The notes below the pieces were generated by a model, which saw nothing but the letters and a program-made list of their open reading frames with translations, did no database searches and was not told the DNA's origin. Positions 16,284 to 24,168 of a DNA stretch of 64,000 bases are shown here, piece by piece. Both the position numbers and the translations under genes were made by a program. This DNA is from Microbacterium flavescens. Its GTDB lineage: Bacteria; Actinomycetota; Actinomycetes; Actinomycetales; Microbacteriaceae. The stretch's first letter is position 1, and the number at the start of each line of letters is the position of its first letter. The stretch is from NCBI RefSeq assembly GCF_018588945.1, contig NZ_JAFIWA010000007.1, forward strand, positions 147,383 to 211,382, read 5' to 3'.

Positions 16284-17557
16284 CGTGGTCCTCTCCTCGC
16301 GGCGGCGTCCTCGCGCGATCCGGCCAGGATCGCACGGTACACCCTTTCCGAAGCGCCGCCGTCCCGGAAGGCGTGGACCCGCGCGCTCAGCGCGCGCGCT
16401 CGCCCGCGTCGCCGTTCGGCGTCCGCTTCGTCGTCGAGAACGGTGTCCAGCTGGGCGAGAGCGGCCGTCCAGTCGCGGGCCCAGTCCTCCCCCGCCACCT
16501 CCGCGTACCGGCCGTAGAAGCCGCGGCGACGCGCGTAGTCGGCGACGTCGGGCGCGAGGAAGACGACGGGGAGCGGCACCAGCGCCGAGTCGAAGACGAG
16601 CGACGAGTAGTCGGTGATGAGCACGTCGGCGCCCGGGAGCAGCGGGGTCACGTCGGGGACCAGGTCGCTGCCGATCAGGCGGACGCGATCGGTCGCGTGC
16701 GGCGGGCGGTACTCCCCCGCGCCGAGCGGATGGGAGCGCACCAGCAGCAGGGCGTCCTGACGTTCGAGCACGTCCGCGAGCGCGCGCCACTCGTCCGCCG
16801 ACGGCACGGCCGGGTCGGGCGCGCCGTCGCGCCACGTCGGCGCATACAGGACGACCCGGGTCGCTTCGCCGATCGGCCCCACCGCGGCCGCGATGGCGGT
16901 GCGGGCGGCGGCGCGCCGCTCTTCGGCGGTGCCCCGCGAGAGCACATCCACGCGCGGCTCGCCGGTCACGGGGACGCGATCGTCGGGAAGCGCGAAGGCC
17001 GACTCGAGCCGGCCGCGCACGGCATGCGAGGCCGCCGGCAGGATCCGGATCCGCCGCACTGCGCCGCGGTACATCGCGCCCAGCATGCGCCGCACGTGGC
17101 CCCCGGCGCCCAGCCGTGCGACGGCACCCGGCACGCGCAGCGTCTCGGGCGAGTCGAGCCCGATCCGCTTGAGCGGGATGCCGTGCCACAGTTGGACGAG
17201 GAACGCACCCGAGACGGCGTAGCGGTTGACGTCGCCGAAGCCGTGCGTGACCACGATCACGCGAGCCCGAGCCGTGCGCCACAGGCCCCGCAGCGAGGAC
17301 TTCCGAACGGTGGGGATGCCTCGGGCCGCGGCATCCGTCGCCTCACGGTCGCTGCCGACGAGCCACAGCGCGCGGTGGCCGTGGGCGGAAGCGACCTCCC
17401 ACAGTGCGAGCGCTCCGTCGCCGATGCCGGCGCCGCAGCCGAACACCCACTCGTCGCGCGAGCGCGGAACGAGGAGGGTGAGCATGCGCCCCGCGGCATA
17501 GAGCGGGATGCTCGCGAGCTTTCGCGCATTCCCCGCGCCGAACGAGAAGGACGCCAC
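16280..17557 (-). CDS. CDP-glycerol glycerophosphotransferase family protein (third of three)
   Basis: A 425-residue member of the TagB/TagF family. LWHGIPLKRIGLD carries the family His, then LYAPTWRDG, VRSHPLG, and LITDYSSLVFDSALV provides the aspartate and serine block. An amphipathic or hydrophobic N-terminus (residues 10-30) may help membrane association. It is first of a two-gene operon with the second family member. The GTG at 17557 lies 6 bases after TAGGCT and inside an inverted repeat that also looks like the htrA terminator. The N-terminal part before residue 30 looks like genuine family sequence, so this start is preferred over the ATG at 17485. Confidence 0.83.
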   Translation of the reverse strand: MASFSFGAGNARKLASIPLYAAGRMLTLLVPRSRDEWVFGCGAGIGDGALALWEVASAHGHRALWLVGSDREATDAAARGIPTVRKSSLRGLWRTARARVIVVTHGFGDVNRYAVSGAFLVQLWHGIPLKRIGLDSPETLRVPGAVARLGAGGHVRRMLGAMYRGAVRRIRILPAASHAVRGRLESAFALPDDRVPVTGEPRVDVLSRGTAEERRAAARTAIAAAVGPIGEATRVVLYAPTWRDGAPDPAVPSADEWRALADVLERQDALLLVRSHPLGAGEYRPPHATDRVRLIGSDLVPDVTPLLPGADVLITDYSSLVFDSALVPLPVVFLAPDVADYARRRGFYGRYAEVAGEDWARDWTAALAQLDTVLDDEADAERRRGRARALSARVHAFRDGGASERVYRAILAGSREDAAARRGPR

Positions 17558-17605
17558 CCCGCGAGCCTAGCGCCCAGAGGGGCGTGCGCTCGCAGGGTGG
17601 CGTCC
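17549..17605 (-). terminator. Long hairpin after htrA that overlaps the next gene's start codon and -10 box
   Basis: GGACGCCACCC at 17549-17559 pairs perfectly with GGGTGGCGTCC at 17595-17605. After one mismatch, GCGAGC pairs with GCTCGC, giving 17 pairs around a loop of about 21 bases. It begins 14 bases after the htrA stop, as expected for a terminator of htrA. The far arm contains the GTG of the downstream glycosyltransferase, and its -10 hexamer (17564-17569) lies between the arms. Confidence 0.6.
17564..17569 (-). promoter_or_regulatory. Leaderless -10 box of the third CDP-glycerol-transferase-like gene
   Basis: TAGGCT on the minus strand ends 6 bases before the GTG at 17557. It lies within the hairpin at 17549-17605. 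Confidence 0.5.
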
Positions 17606-17618
17606 TGCACGTCGGTGT

Positions 17619-19115
17619 CTACTGCTGGAGCTCCCCGAGCGTGACGTCGACGGTCTCCGTCTCGCCGTCGCGGACGTAGGTGAGCGTCGCCTCGCTGCCG
17701 GCAGCGGCCGCACGGACCTGCGCGGTGAGGTCGACCGCGTCGGTGACGGGGACGCCGTTGAAGGAGGTCACGACGTCGCCCTTGCGCAGTCCGGCCTCGG
17801 CGGCGGCACCACCCTCGACGGCCTCGTCGATGAACGCGCCGGTCGTGGTCGAGCCTTCGACGGACGATGCGGGCAGCACGTTCGCGCCCAGGAGGCCGTG
17901 GGTCGCCTTGCCGTTCTCGATGATCTCGTCGGTGATGCGCTGGGCGATGTCGGACGGGATGGAGAATCCGACGCCGATCGAGCCCGAGCCCTCCGACGAT
18001 CCGCCGGCCGTCGCGATGGCGACGTTGATGCCGATGAGCCGGCCCTCGTCGTCGACGAGCGCGCCCCCCGAGTTGCCGGGGTTGATGGCCGCGTCGGTCT
18101 GGATGACCGCGATCGAGATGGACTGACCGGGTGCCCGCTGCGGCTGGCCCTGGCCGAAGTCGAACTGGAACGGGCTGCCCTGCTCGCCCTCCTGCTCACC
18201 CTCGCCCTCGCTCGAGTCGCCGGAGTCGGGTGCGGCCGCCGAGGCGATCTCGATCGAGCGGTTCAGCGCGCTCACGATGCCGGTGGTGACGCTGTTGGAC
18301 AGCCCCAGCGGTGCGCCGACGGCGATCGTCGTATCGCCCACGTTGAGGTCGGATGACGAGGCGAACTCGATCGGCTTCAGGTCCTCGGCGCCCTCGAGCT
18401 TGATGACGGCGAGGTCGTACGTCGGGTCGGTGCCGACGACCTCGGCGTCGTACACGCGACCGTCGGACGTGGTCACGCGGATCGCCGCGTCGCCGGTGGC
18501 GCCGTCGAGGGTCACGACGTGCGTGTTGGTCACGACGTACCCGTCCTCGGTGAGGATGACGCCCGATCCCGTGCCGCCACCGCTGCCCGTCGTGGCAGCG
18601 ATCGTGACGACGCTGGGCACGACCTTGGCCGCGATCGCGGTCGTCTGGTTGACCGCGTCGGTGTCGTTGACGGTGACGGTGGCGGGGCCGGCGGCCGGAA
18701 CCGTGCCGTCGGGGGCGAAGAGATTGACGCCGGCGTACGCGCCGCCCAGGCCGGCGGCGCCGCCGACGATGGCTGCCGCGGCGACGAGGCCGACGATGCG
18801 TCCAGCGCCCGTGGGCTTCTTCGGGCCGGATGGGGCGGAGGGTGCGGAGGGGCCTGTCTGCGGCTGCCCCGCGTACGACGCCGGGTAAGCGGTCGGCTGG
18901 CCGGCGTAGCCCTGCGGGCGAGCGTACTGCTGGGGCGCGGTCGGCGCCTGCTGCGCCGCCTGCCACGCCGCGGTGGCGGGAAGCGCGGGGACGACCGGCG
19001 CCTGCGGCGCGGGTGCGATCGGGGTGGTCTGGGCCGAGGGGGCAGCGGGCGAGGGCTCGCGGGCCGCGTCGGCGGGGGTGTGGTCTGCGGGGGCGTTGCC
19101 CTGGTTGTCGCTCAT
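17619..19115 (-). CDS. Membrane-anchored HtrA/DegP-type serine protease with PDZ domain
   Basis: Extracytoplasmic quality-control protease of 498 residues. Residues 1-100 are a Pro/Ala/Gln-rich cytosolic tail, then one membrane helix at about 106-130. The trypsin-like domain has the triad His199 (VTNTHVV), Asp234 (TYDLAVIKLE) and Ser349 (NPGNSGGAL). A Glu/Gly-rich insertion at about 295-330 interrupts it, and a PDZ domain fills the last 100 residues (GLRKGDVVTSFNGVPV). The ATG at 19115 has AGAAGGAG six bases upstream, which excludes the upstream in-frame start. Mycobacterial HtrA proteins share this tail-helix-protease-PDZ order. Divergent from the aminotransferase across a region holding a small palindrome. 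Confidence 0.93.
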   Translation of the reverse strand: MSDNQGNAPADHTPADAAREPSPAAPSAQTTPIAPAPQAPVVPALPATAAWQAAQQAPTAPQQYARPQGYAGQPTAYPASYAGQPQTGPSAPSAPSGPKKPTGAGRIVGLVAAAAIVGGAAGLGGAYAGVNLFAPDGTVPAAGPATVTVNDTDAVNQTTAIAAKVVPSVVTIAATTGSGGGTGSGVILTEDGYVVTNTHVVTLDGATGDAAIRVTTSDGRVYDAEVVGTDPTYDLAVIKLEGAEDLKPIEFASSSDLNVGDTTIAVGAPLGLSNSVTTGIVSALNRSIEIASAAAPDSGDSSEGEGEQEGEQGSPFQFDFGQGQPQRAPGQSISIAVIQTDAAINPGNSGGALVDDEGRLIGINVAIATAGGSSEGSGSIGVGFSIPSDIAQRITDEIIENGKATHGLLGANVLPASSVEGSTTTGAFIDEAVEGGAAAEAGLRKGDVVTSFNGVPVTDAVDLTAQVRAAAAGSEATLTYVRDGETETVDVTLGELQQ

Positions 19116-19136
19116 GATTGCTCCTTCTGGTGCCAA

Positions 19137-19152
19137 GCAATGACCACATTGC
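19137..19152. repeat. Small inverted repeat in the htrA-aminotransferase promoter region
   Basis: GCAATG-ACCA-CATTGC, six-base perfect arms, 22 bases upstream of the htrA ATG. It could be an operator or a leader hairpin; arms this short can also arise by chance. Confidence 0.35.
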
Positions 19153-19221
19153 CCACCGATGCTGTGCGTTTCTTATGGCGCCGATGGGACGGAACTATGC
19201 AATCGACCTGAGCCGGTCGAG

Positions 19222-19227
19222 TACCGT
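19222..19227 (+). promoter_or_regulatory. Leaderless -10 box of the aminotransferase gene
   Basis: TACCGT ends 7 bases before the ATG at 19235. It favours that start over a GTG at 19226 that would overlap the hexamer. Confidence 0.5.
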
Positions 19228-19234
19228 GAGTGCG

Positions 19235-20434
19235 ATGCGACACATCCCCGGGGCATGGCACCGAGCGGCGACGGGCGCCGGACTCGTCAGCGCGGACGGT
19301 TCGATCCACCCCACCATCTTCGCCGAGATGTCGGCCCTCGCGGCGCGCACCGGCGCGATCAACCTGGGCCAGGGCTTTCCCGACGAGGACGGACCCGTCG
19401 AAGTCCTCGAGGCCGCTCGTGACGCGATCAGCGACGGGCTCAATCAGTATCCGCCGGGGCGCGGCATCCCGGATCTCCTCTCGGCTGTCAGCGAGCACCA
19501 GCAGCGCTTCTACGGGCTCGGGCTCGATCCCGCCACCGAGGTGCTCATCACAGCGGGGGCGACCGAGGCGCTGGCCGCGGCGCTCCTCGCGCTGGTCGAC
19601 GGCCCCGACGACGAGGTCGTCGTGTTCGAGCCCTACTACGACTCGTACGCCGCCGTCGTGGCACTGTCCGGCGCTCGGCTGGTCACGGTGCCGCTGCGCT
19701 GGCCGGACTTCCAGCCCGACCTCGACGACCTCCGGCGCGCGGTCGGCGACCGCACGCGCGTGATCCTCGTCAACGACCCCCACAACCCGACCGGCGCCGT
19801 GTTCACCGCCGACGTGCGTGCGGAGGTGGTGCGGCTGGCCGAGCGCCACGATGCCGTCATCGTCACCGACGAGGTGTACGAGCACCTCGTCTTCGATGAG
19901 CCGCACGTGCCGATCGCAACCCTGCCGGGCGCCTTCGAGCGCACGCTGTCCATCTCGTCGGGCGGCAAGACGTTCTCGACGACGGGATGGAAGATCGGCT
20001 GGATCACCGGTCCCGCCGACCTCATCTCGGCGGTGCTCGCGGTCAAGCAGTTCCTCACCTACGTGAACGGCAGCGCCTTCCAGCCGGCGATCGCGACGGG
20101 CCTCCGCCTGGACGACGGGTTCTTCCGCGGCATCGCCGACAGTCTGCGAGCCAAGCGGGATCTCCTGGGCGCGGGCCTGCGCGCGGCGGGGTTCGCGGTG
20201 TCGACGCCCGCCGGCTCCTACTTCACCGTCGCCGATGCGCGCGATCTCGGGGCGTCGGATGCCGCGACATTCTGCCGCGAGCTGCCCGAGCGGGCGGGCG
20301 TCGTGGCGATCTCGCTCACCGCCTTCGCCACACCCGAGCACCGCGCGGAGTACGCCACTCTCGTCCGGTTCGCAGCGTGCAAGCGCGTCGAAGTGCTCGA
20401 GGAGGCGGCATCCCGCCTCGCCTCACTCCGCTGA
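19235..20434 (+). CDS. PLP-dependent aminotransferase, class I/II
   Basis: A 399-residue fold-type-I aminotransferase. INLGQGFPDEDGP (residues 42-54) and YPPGRGIPDLL form the substrate region. NDPHNPTGAVF carries the PLP-contacting Asn, VTDEVYEHLVFD the Asp and Tyr, and SGGKTFSTTGWKIGW the Schiff-base Lys245. The pattern is that of kynurenine/glutamine-type (KAT/YbdL-like) or N-succinyl-diaminopimelate aminotransferases; sequence alone does not decide between them. A dapE gene is present at 62 kb but not nearby. It converges on the nitrilase gene with 6 bases between stops. Confidence 0.88.
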   Translation: MRHIPGAWHRAATGAGLVSADGSIHPTIFAEMSALAARTGAINLGQGFPDEDGPVEVLEAARDAISDGLNQYPPGRGIPDLLSAVSEHQQRFYGLGLDPATEVLITAGATEALAAALLALVDGPDDEVVVFEPYYDSYAAVVALSGARLVTVPLRWPDFQPDLDDLRRAVGDRTRVILVNDPHNPTGAVFTADVRAEVVRLAERHDAVIVTDEVYEHLVFDEPHVPIATLPGAFERTLSISSGGKTFSTTGWKIGWITGPADLISAVLAVKQFLTYVNGSAFQPAIATGLRLDDGFFRGIADSLRAKRDLLGAGLRAAGFAVSTPAGSYFTVADARDLGASDAATFCRELPERAGVVAISLTAFATPEHRAEYATLVRFAACKRVEVLEEAASRLASLR

Positions 20435-20440
20435 GGAGCG

Positions 20441-21256
20441 TCAGTCCTCGCGCGGGACGACGCCCAGGCGCCGGAGGCGCAGCGACGGGTTGACGCGACG
20501 CACGCGTTCGACGGCCGCGGGGTCGAGGTGGGCGACTGCGACATCGGTCGCGGTTCCGACGGCGGCGAGCTCGACGCCCTGAGGGTCGACGATCATCGAG
20601 CAGCCCACACCCAGGGGCGGCGGATGATCGGCGGCCGCGACGAACACCGTGTTCTCGATGGCGCGCGCGTGGAGGAGCGTGCGCCAGTGGTGCTCCTTCA
20701 GCGGGCCGCGCACCCACTCCGCCGGCACGACGAACACGTCGGCGCCGGCGTCGACCAGAAGGCGTCCGACCTCGGGGAAGCGGAGGTCGTAGCAGGTCAT
20801 CAGGCCGAACCGCAGCCCGCCGAGCTCGAACGTCTCGGGGGTGGCGAGCGCACCGGGCTCGATCCAGTCCGACTCGCGCTGACCGAACGCGTCGTAGAGG
20901 TGCAGCTTTCGGTAGCTCGCGACCAGCCCGGTGGCGTCGACGGCGACGACGGTGTTGCGCACGCGGCGTTCGTCGTCTGCGCGCTCCAGGAGCCCCGCCA
21001 CGATGTGCACGTCGTGCTGCGTAGCCAGTGCCGCGAGGGCGCCGACGAACGGCCCGTCGACAGCCTGGGCGTTATCGGCGAGCGAGGAGTCGAACGGGTC
21101 GACGAAGTAGCTCGAGTACTCCGGGAACACCACCAGGCGAGCGCCCCGCGCCGCCGCCGTGGCCGTGAGCTGTGAGATCACGGCGAGGTTCGCCTCGGTG
21201 TCGGCGGTGGGGGCGAACTGCGCGACGGCCACGCCGATCGCGTCGGCGGCGGTCAT
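20441..21256 (-). CDS. Carbon-nitrogen hydrolase (nitrilase superfamily)
   Basis: A 271-residue cytosolic amidase-type enzyme with the nitrilase catalytic triad Glu46 (FPEYSS), Lys117 (RKLHLYD) and Cys155 (MTCYDLRFPE). The DLRFPE motif and length match the Nit/omega-amidase-like branch. Such enzymes hydrolyse omega-amides or deaminated glutathione, and some act beside glutamine transaminases. The convergent class I/II aminotransferase may therefore be functionally related, but this is inference. The start overlaps the DUF6328 gene's stop by 4 bases (ATGA), so it is the second gene of that unit. Confidence 0.88.
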   Translation of the reverse strand: MTAADAIGVAVAQFAPTADTEANLAVISQLTATAAARGARLVVFPEYSSYFVDPFDSSLADNAQAVDGPFVGALAALATQHDVHIVAGLLERADDERRVRNTVVAVDATGLVASYRKLHLYDAFGQRESDWIEPGALATPETFELGGLRFGLMTCYDLRFPEVGRLLVDAGADVFVVPAEWVRGPLKEHHWRTLLHARAIENTVFVAAADHPPPLGVGCSMIVDPQGVELAAVGTATDVAVAHLDPAAVERVRRVNPSLRLRRLGVVPRED

Positions 21257-21786
21257 CGTCGGCTCCCGCCCGGGGCGTCGGCGCCCACGCCCACCCGGGA
21301 GCGGATCGCCGCCGGAGCGACGAGCCAGAGGACGATGATCAGGGCGCTCAGGATCCCGAGCGCCCACAGGGCGGCTGAGGTTCCGACGACGACATCGAAG
21401 ACGAACGCCACCACGCCCACCACGAGGACCGAGACGGTGAACAGAGCCGTGATGAGCGCCGCGTGGCCGTACATCACCACGGCCGCCTTGGCCCGCTGGC
21501 GGAACAGGACACGATGGAGGGCGACGGGGGCGAGCGCGATGATCGCGCTGAGCGCCGATATCACGACGAGCGTGAGGTAGATGTTGCGCTGTGCCTGGGT
21601 GAGATCGGAGAAGGCCGGCTGGAACGCGAGGGCGAGGAGGAAGCCGGTGAGGATCTGGGTGCCCGTCTGCAGCACGCGCAGCTCCTGCAGCACCTCGTTC
21701 CAATTGCGATCGGCTCGCTCGGTCGGGGTTTCGTCGCGGCCGTCGTCGATGTCGTCGTGCGTGTCGTCGTCGCGCGGCGTGCCCAT
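21253..21786 (-). CDS. DUF6328 family membrane protein
   Basis: A 177-residue protein. The first 30 residues are charged and Asp-rich. ELRVLQTGTQILTGFLLALAF is the family-like opening of the first helix, and three further hydrophobic segments follow (about 72-92, 105-132, 137-160), giving four membrane spans. Members are often labelled sodium:proton antiporter without evidence; the activity is unknown. First gene of a two-gene unit with the nitrilase. Confidence 0.75.
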   Translation of the reverse strand: MGTPRDDDTHDDIDDGRDETPTERADRNWNEVLQELRVLQTGTQILTGFLLALAFQPAFSDLTQAQRNIYLTLVVISALSAIIALAPVALHRVLFRQRAKAAVVMYGHAALITALFTVSVLVVGVVAFVFDVVVGTSAALWALGILSALIIVLWLVAPAAIRSRVGVGADAPGGSRR

Positions 21787-21861
21787 GCGTTCATCCTCGC
21801 CCGCGGGGGTTCACGGGGCAAGCGAACGCACCCCGCGGCGCGACCTGGTCGAAATCCGTGC

Positions 21862-21867
21862 TAGGCT
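21862..21867 (+). promoter_or_regulatory. Candidate -10 box of the initiator tRNA gene
   Basis: TAGGCT lies 12 bases before the mature tRNA 5' end. The same hexamer precedes several protein genes in the window. Confidence 0.45.
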
Positions 21868-21879
21868 AACTTCTTGTGC

Positions 21880-21953
21880 CGCGGGGTGGAGCAGCTCGGT
21901 AGCTCGCTGGGCTCATAACCCAGAGGTCGCAGGTTCAAATCCTGTCCCCGCAA
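21880..21953 (+). tRNA. Initiator tRNA-fMet (CAT)
   Basis: A 74-base cloverleaf with anticodon CAT at 21914-21916. Acceptor arms CGCGGGG and CCCCGCA leave a C1-A72 mismatch, and the anticodon stem has three consecutive G-C pairs (CTGGG/CCCAG). Both are hallmarks of bacterial initiator tRNA rather than elongator Met. The T-loop reads GGTTCAAATCC. No CCA is encoded after the discriminator A at 21953, so it must be added by the nucleotidyltransferase. Confidence 0.96.
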
Positions 21954-21960
21954 CAAGAAG

Positions 21961-21994
21961 AAGAAGGACCCTCCGGTTTCGGAGGGTCCTTCTT
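21961..21994. terminator. Strong bidirectional terminator between tRNA-fMet and marR
   Basis: A perfect 15-pair stem AAGAAGGACCCTCCG with loop GTTT. Reading leftwards it is followed by a CTTCTTCTTG pyrimidine tract, so it fits a terminator for the minus-strand marR as well as for the tRNA. Confidence 0.85.
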
Positions 21995-22013
21995 CGCATG
22001 TGGGGCGCGGCGC

Positions 22014-22484
22014 TCAGGCCCCCTCGAGCACGCTTCCCAGTTCGTCGAGGAAGCGCGCGATCACCGCGAGCTCGTCGTCCGAATACCGCGTCGCGACGCC
22101 CCTCATCGCCTGCAGTCGCCCGCCGAGATGGCGGAAGAACGTGCGCCGGGACTCGTCGGTGAGCACGATCACACGGGCGCGGCGGTCGCTCGGATGCGGG
22201 CGGCGCTCGACGTGCCCGGCGGCCGTCAGCCTGTCGAGGAGCTTCGTCGTCGACGCGGTGGATATCTTGAGGTGTGCGGCCACGTCGTGCGGACTGACGG
22301 ACTGGCCGCGCTGCTCGCGCATGATGAGCATGCGCAGCGCGGAGAGGTCGGAGGCGTTCATGTCCATGTCGTCCTTCATGCCGCCGTGCATGCGGTCCAT
22401 CGCGTCGCTGAAGGCGCGAACCGCCTGGAGCACTTCGAGGATCGCCTTATCATGCGGAGTCGCCGACGACCACTGCTGGACCAT
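22014..22484 (-). CDS. MarR-family transcriptional regulator of the carotenoid operon
   Basis: A 156-residue winged-helix regulator. The DNA-binding part shows HDVAAHLKISTASTTKLLDRL followed by the wing AAGHVERRPHPSDRRARVIVLT, the classic MarR D-x-R motif. It is divergent from idi-crtE. This matches Corynebacterium glutamicum, where the MarR-type CrtR represses the crt operon and responds to geranylgeranyl diphosphate (established for that species). The ATG at 22484 with GGAGGGGG upstream is preferred to the GTG at 22493, which would overlap that Shine-Dalgarno. A likely operator sits at 22529-22547. Ligand in this organism not known. Confidence 0.88.
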   Translation of the reverse strand: MVQQWSSATPHDKAILEVLQAVRAFSDAMDRMHGGMKDDMDMNASDLSALRMLIMREQRGQSVSPHDVAAHLKISTASTTKLLDRLTAAGHVERRPHPSDRRARVIVLTDESRRTFFRHLGGRLQAMRGVATRYSDDELAVIARFLDELGSVLEGA

Positions 22485-22528
22485 TGTGGACACCCCCTCC
22501 CTACCCTTGTATCATCGGACAACGCCAA

Positions 22529-22547
22529 TCGCTAGCTAAACTAGCGA
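22529..22547. promoter_or_regulatory. Operator-like palindrome covering the -10 boxes of idi and marR
   Basis: TCGCTAG-CTAAA-CTAGCGA, perfect seven-base arms around five bases. The centre contains TAAACT (22537-22542) reading towards idi and TAGTTT (22543-22538) reading towards marR; both fit TANNNT. A MarR dimer bound here would block both promoters, so repression and autoregulation are predicted. The idi message would have about 15 leader bases ending in GAGGAGG. Confidence 0.65.
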
Positions 22548-22564
22548 ATTCCGAGGAGGATCAC

Positions 22565-23116
22565 ATGACCGAAACCGAGCTCGTGGTGCTTCTCGACGAC
22601 GATGGCCAGGCCATCGGCACCGCACCGAAGACCAGCGTCCACGGGACCGACACGGCACTTCACCTGGCATTCTCATGCCACGTCGTCAACACCGACGGAC
22701 AGGTGCTCGTGACGCGGCGCGCCCTCGACAAGAAGGCGTGGCCCGGAGTCTGGAGCAACTCGTTCTGCGGCCACCCCAAGCCGGCGGAGCCGGTGCTCAC
22801 CGCCGTCCACCGCCGCGCGGAGTTCGAACTGGGCATCGCTCTCTCCGAGATCGAACTGGCTCTTCCGCTCTTCCGATACCGCGCGACGGATGCCAACGGC
22901 ATCGTCGAGCACGAGGTGTGCCCCGTCTACACCGCGCTCACCTACGACGAGCCGGTCCTCAACCCGCTCGAGGTGGTCGACGCCCGCTGGGTGGATCCGG
23001 CCGAGCTCGCGGCATCCCTCCGCAGCACCCCCTGGGCGTTCAGCCCGTGGCTCGTCCTGCAGGCCGAGCAGCTGCATCTCTTCGACACCGTGGTCCAGCG
23101 ACGACGCGCATCATGA
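22565..23116 (+). CDS. idi: Isopentenyl-diphosphate delta-isomerase, type I
   Basis: Interconverts isopentenyl and dimethylallyl diphosphate, supplying the allylic primer for carotenoid synthesis. The 183 residues carry the type I signature: His26 and His33 as metal ligands, the catalytic cysteine in SNSFCGHP (Cys68), the nudix-like helix HRRAEFELG, and the catalytic glutamates in IVEHEV (Glu115, Glu117). GAGGAGG lies just before the ATG. First gene of the crt operon; its TGA overlaps the crtE ATG. Confidence 0.96.
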   Translation: MTETELVVLLDDDGQAIGTAPKTSVHGTDTALHLAFSCHVVNTDGQVLVTRRALDKKAWPGVWSNSFCGHPKPAEPVLTAVHRRAEFELGIALSEIELALPLFRYRATDANGIVEHEVCPVYTALTYDEPVLNPLEVVDARWVDPAELAASLRSTPWAFSPWLVLQAEQLHLFDTVVQRRRAS

Positions 23117-24168
23117 TGACGCTTTCCCCCGATCCCCGCATCGACGCGGCGATCGACTCCTCGCTCGACCGCATCGTCCTGCGCGCGCAGCGCCTGGGTC
23201 CCGGCTTCGGCGCCCTGGGCGAAGCGCTCGCGCGGGCTGCACGAGGCGGCAAGCGGTTCCGTCCCGCCCTGGTGGCGGCATCCTTCACCGCTTTCGACGG
23301 TGATCCCGCCACGACGCCCGGCCTGTATCCGGTGGCCGCCGCGTTCGAGCTGCTGCACGCCGCGTTCGTGGTGCACGACGACGTGATCGATCACGACGTC
23401 GAGCGGCGCGGCGTCCCGAACATCGCGGGCGAGTTCCGCGATCGGGCTCGTCTGCAAGGAGCGGATGCCTCGGGCGCGGCCGTCCTCGGAGACGCCGCCG
23501 CGATCCTCGCCGGCGACCTCCTGCTGCACGAGGCGCTCGGACTCGTCGCGTTCGCCGACGTCGACCCGGTCGCGCGCGAGCAGCTGCAGGCGCTCGTCGA
23601 CGAGGCGGTCTACGTCTCGGCGGCGGGCGAACTCGCCGACGTCGAGAACGCTGTGGCGGCCGAGCAGGCATCACGCGAGGACATCCTCGACGCGGCGTTC
23701 AACAAGACCGCCGTCTACTCGTTCCAGGCTCCGCTCCAGGCGGGCGCCGTGCTCGCCGGCGCGAACGATGAGGCCCGTGGCGTCCTCGCGGGCGCCGGCG
23801 GCCGCCTGGGCCTCGCCTTCCAGCTCGTCGACGACCTCATCGGCGCGTTCGGATCGGCCGAGCAGGCGGGGCGCGAGACCGGCGGCGATCTGCGCGAATC
23901 GAAGCGGACGCCGCTCGTCGCCCTCGCACGCGACTCGGACTCCTGGCCGCGCGTGAACGAGGCTCTCGCCGTCGCGCACACGGGGCCCATCGCCGTGCGC
24001 GAGGCCCAGGTCGCCCTGCTCGAGAGCGGCGCCCCGGTGCGATTGCGCGGGCTCATCGCAGACACGCTCGACGAGGTGCGCACCGTCTCACGCGAACCGG
24101 CGCTTCCCGCGGCCGCGGGGGCTCTGCTGCGCGACCTGGCCGAGGGCGTCGAAGGGCGCATGCCGTGA
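23113..24168 (+). CDS. crtE: Geranylgeranyl diphosphate synthase
   Basis: Condenses isopentenyl units to C20 GGPP. The 351-residue trans-prenyltransferase has the first aspartate motif HDDVIDHD (Asp89, Asp90, Asp93) and the allylic basic motif GGKRFRP. The second aspartate motif reads LVDDLIGAFG, with Gly instead of the third Asp; this variant is, to my knowledge, usual among actinobacterial CrtE/IdsA enzymes. The bulky residues before the first motif fit a C20 product. Start and the idi stop overlap (ATGA), so the two are translationally coupled. Confidence 0.93.
   Translation: MMTLSPDPRIDAAIDSSLDRIVLRAQRLGPGFGALGEALARAARGGKRFRPALVAASFTAFDGDPATTPGLYPVAAAFELLHAAFVVHDDVIDHDVERRGVPNIAGEFRDRARLQGADASGAAVLGDAAAILAGDLLLHEALGLVAFADVDPVAREQLQALVDEAVYVSAAGELADVENAVAAEQASREDILDAAFNKTAVYSFQAPLQAGAVLAGANDEARGVLAGAGGRLGLAFQLVDDLIGAFGSAEQAGRETGGDLRESKRTPLVALARDSDSWPRVNEALAVAHTGPIAVREAQVALLESGAPVRLRGLIADTLDEVRTVSREPALPAAAGALLRDLAEGVEGRMP

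Noticed and set aside
19191..19214. ECF-sigma (SigE-like) promoter GGAAC in front of the aminotransferase gene
   Set aside because: A GGAAC is present at 19191-19195, but the downstream -10 region is not a convincing match. The TACCGT box at the start codon explains the gene better.
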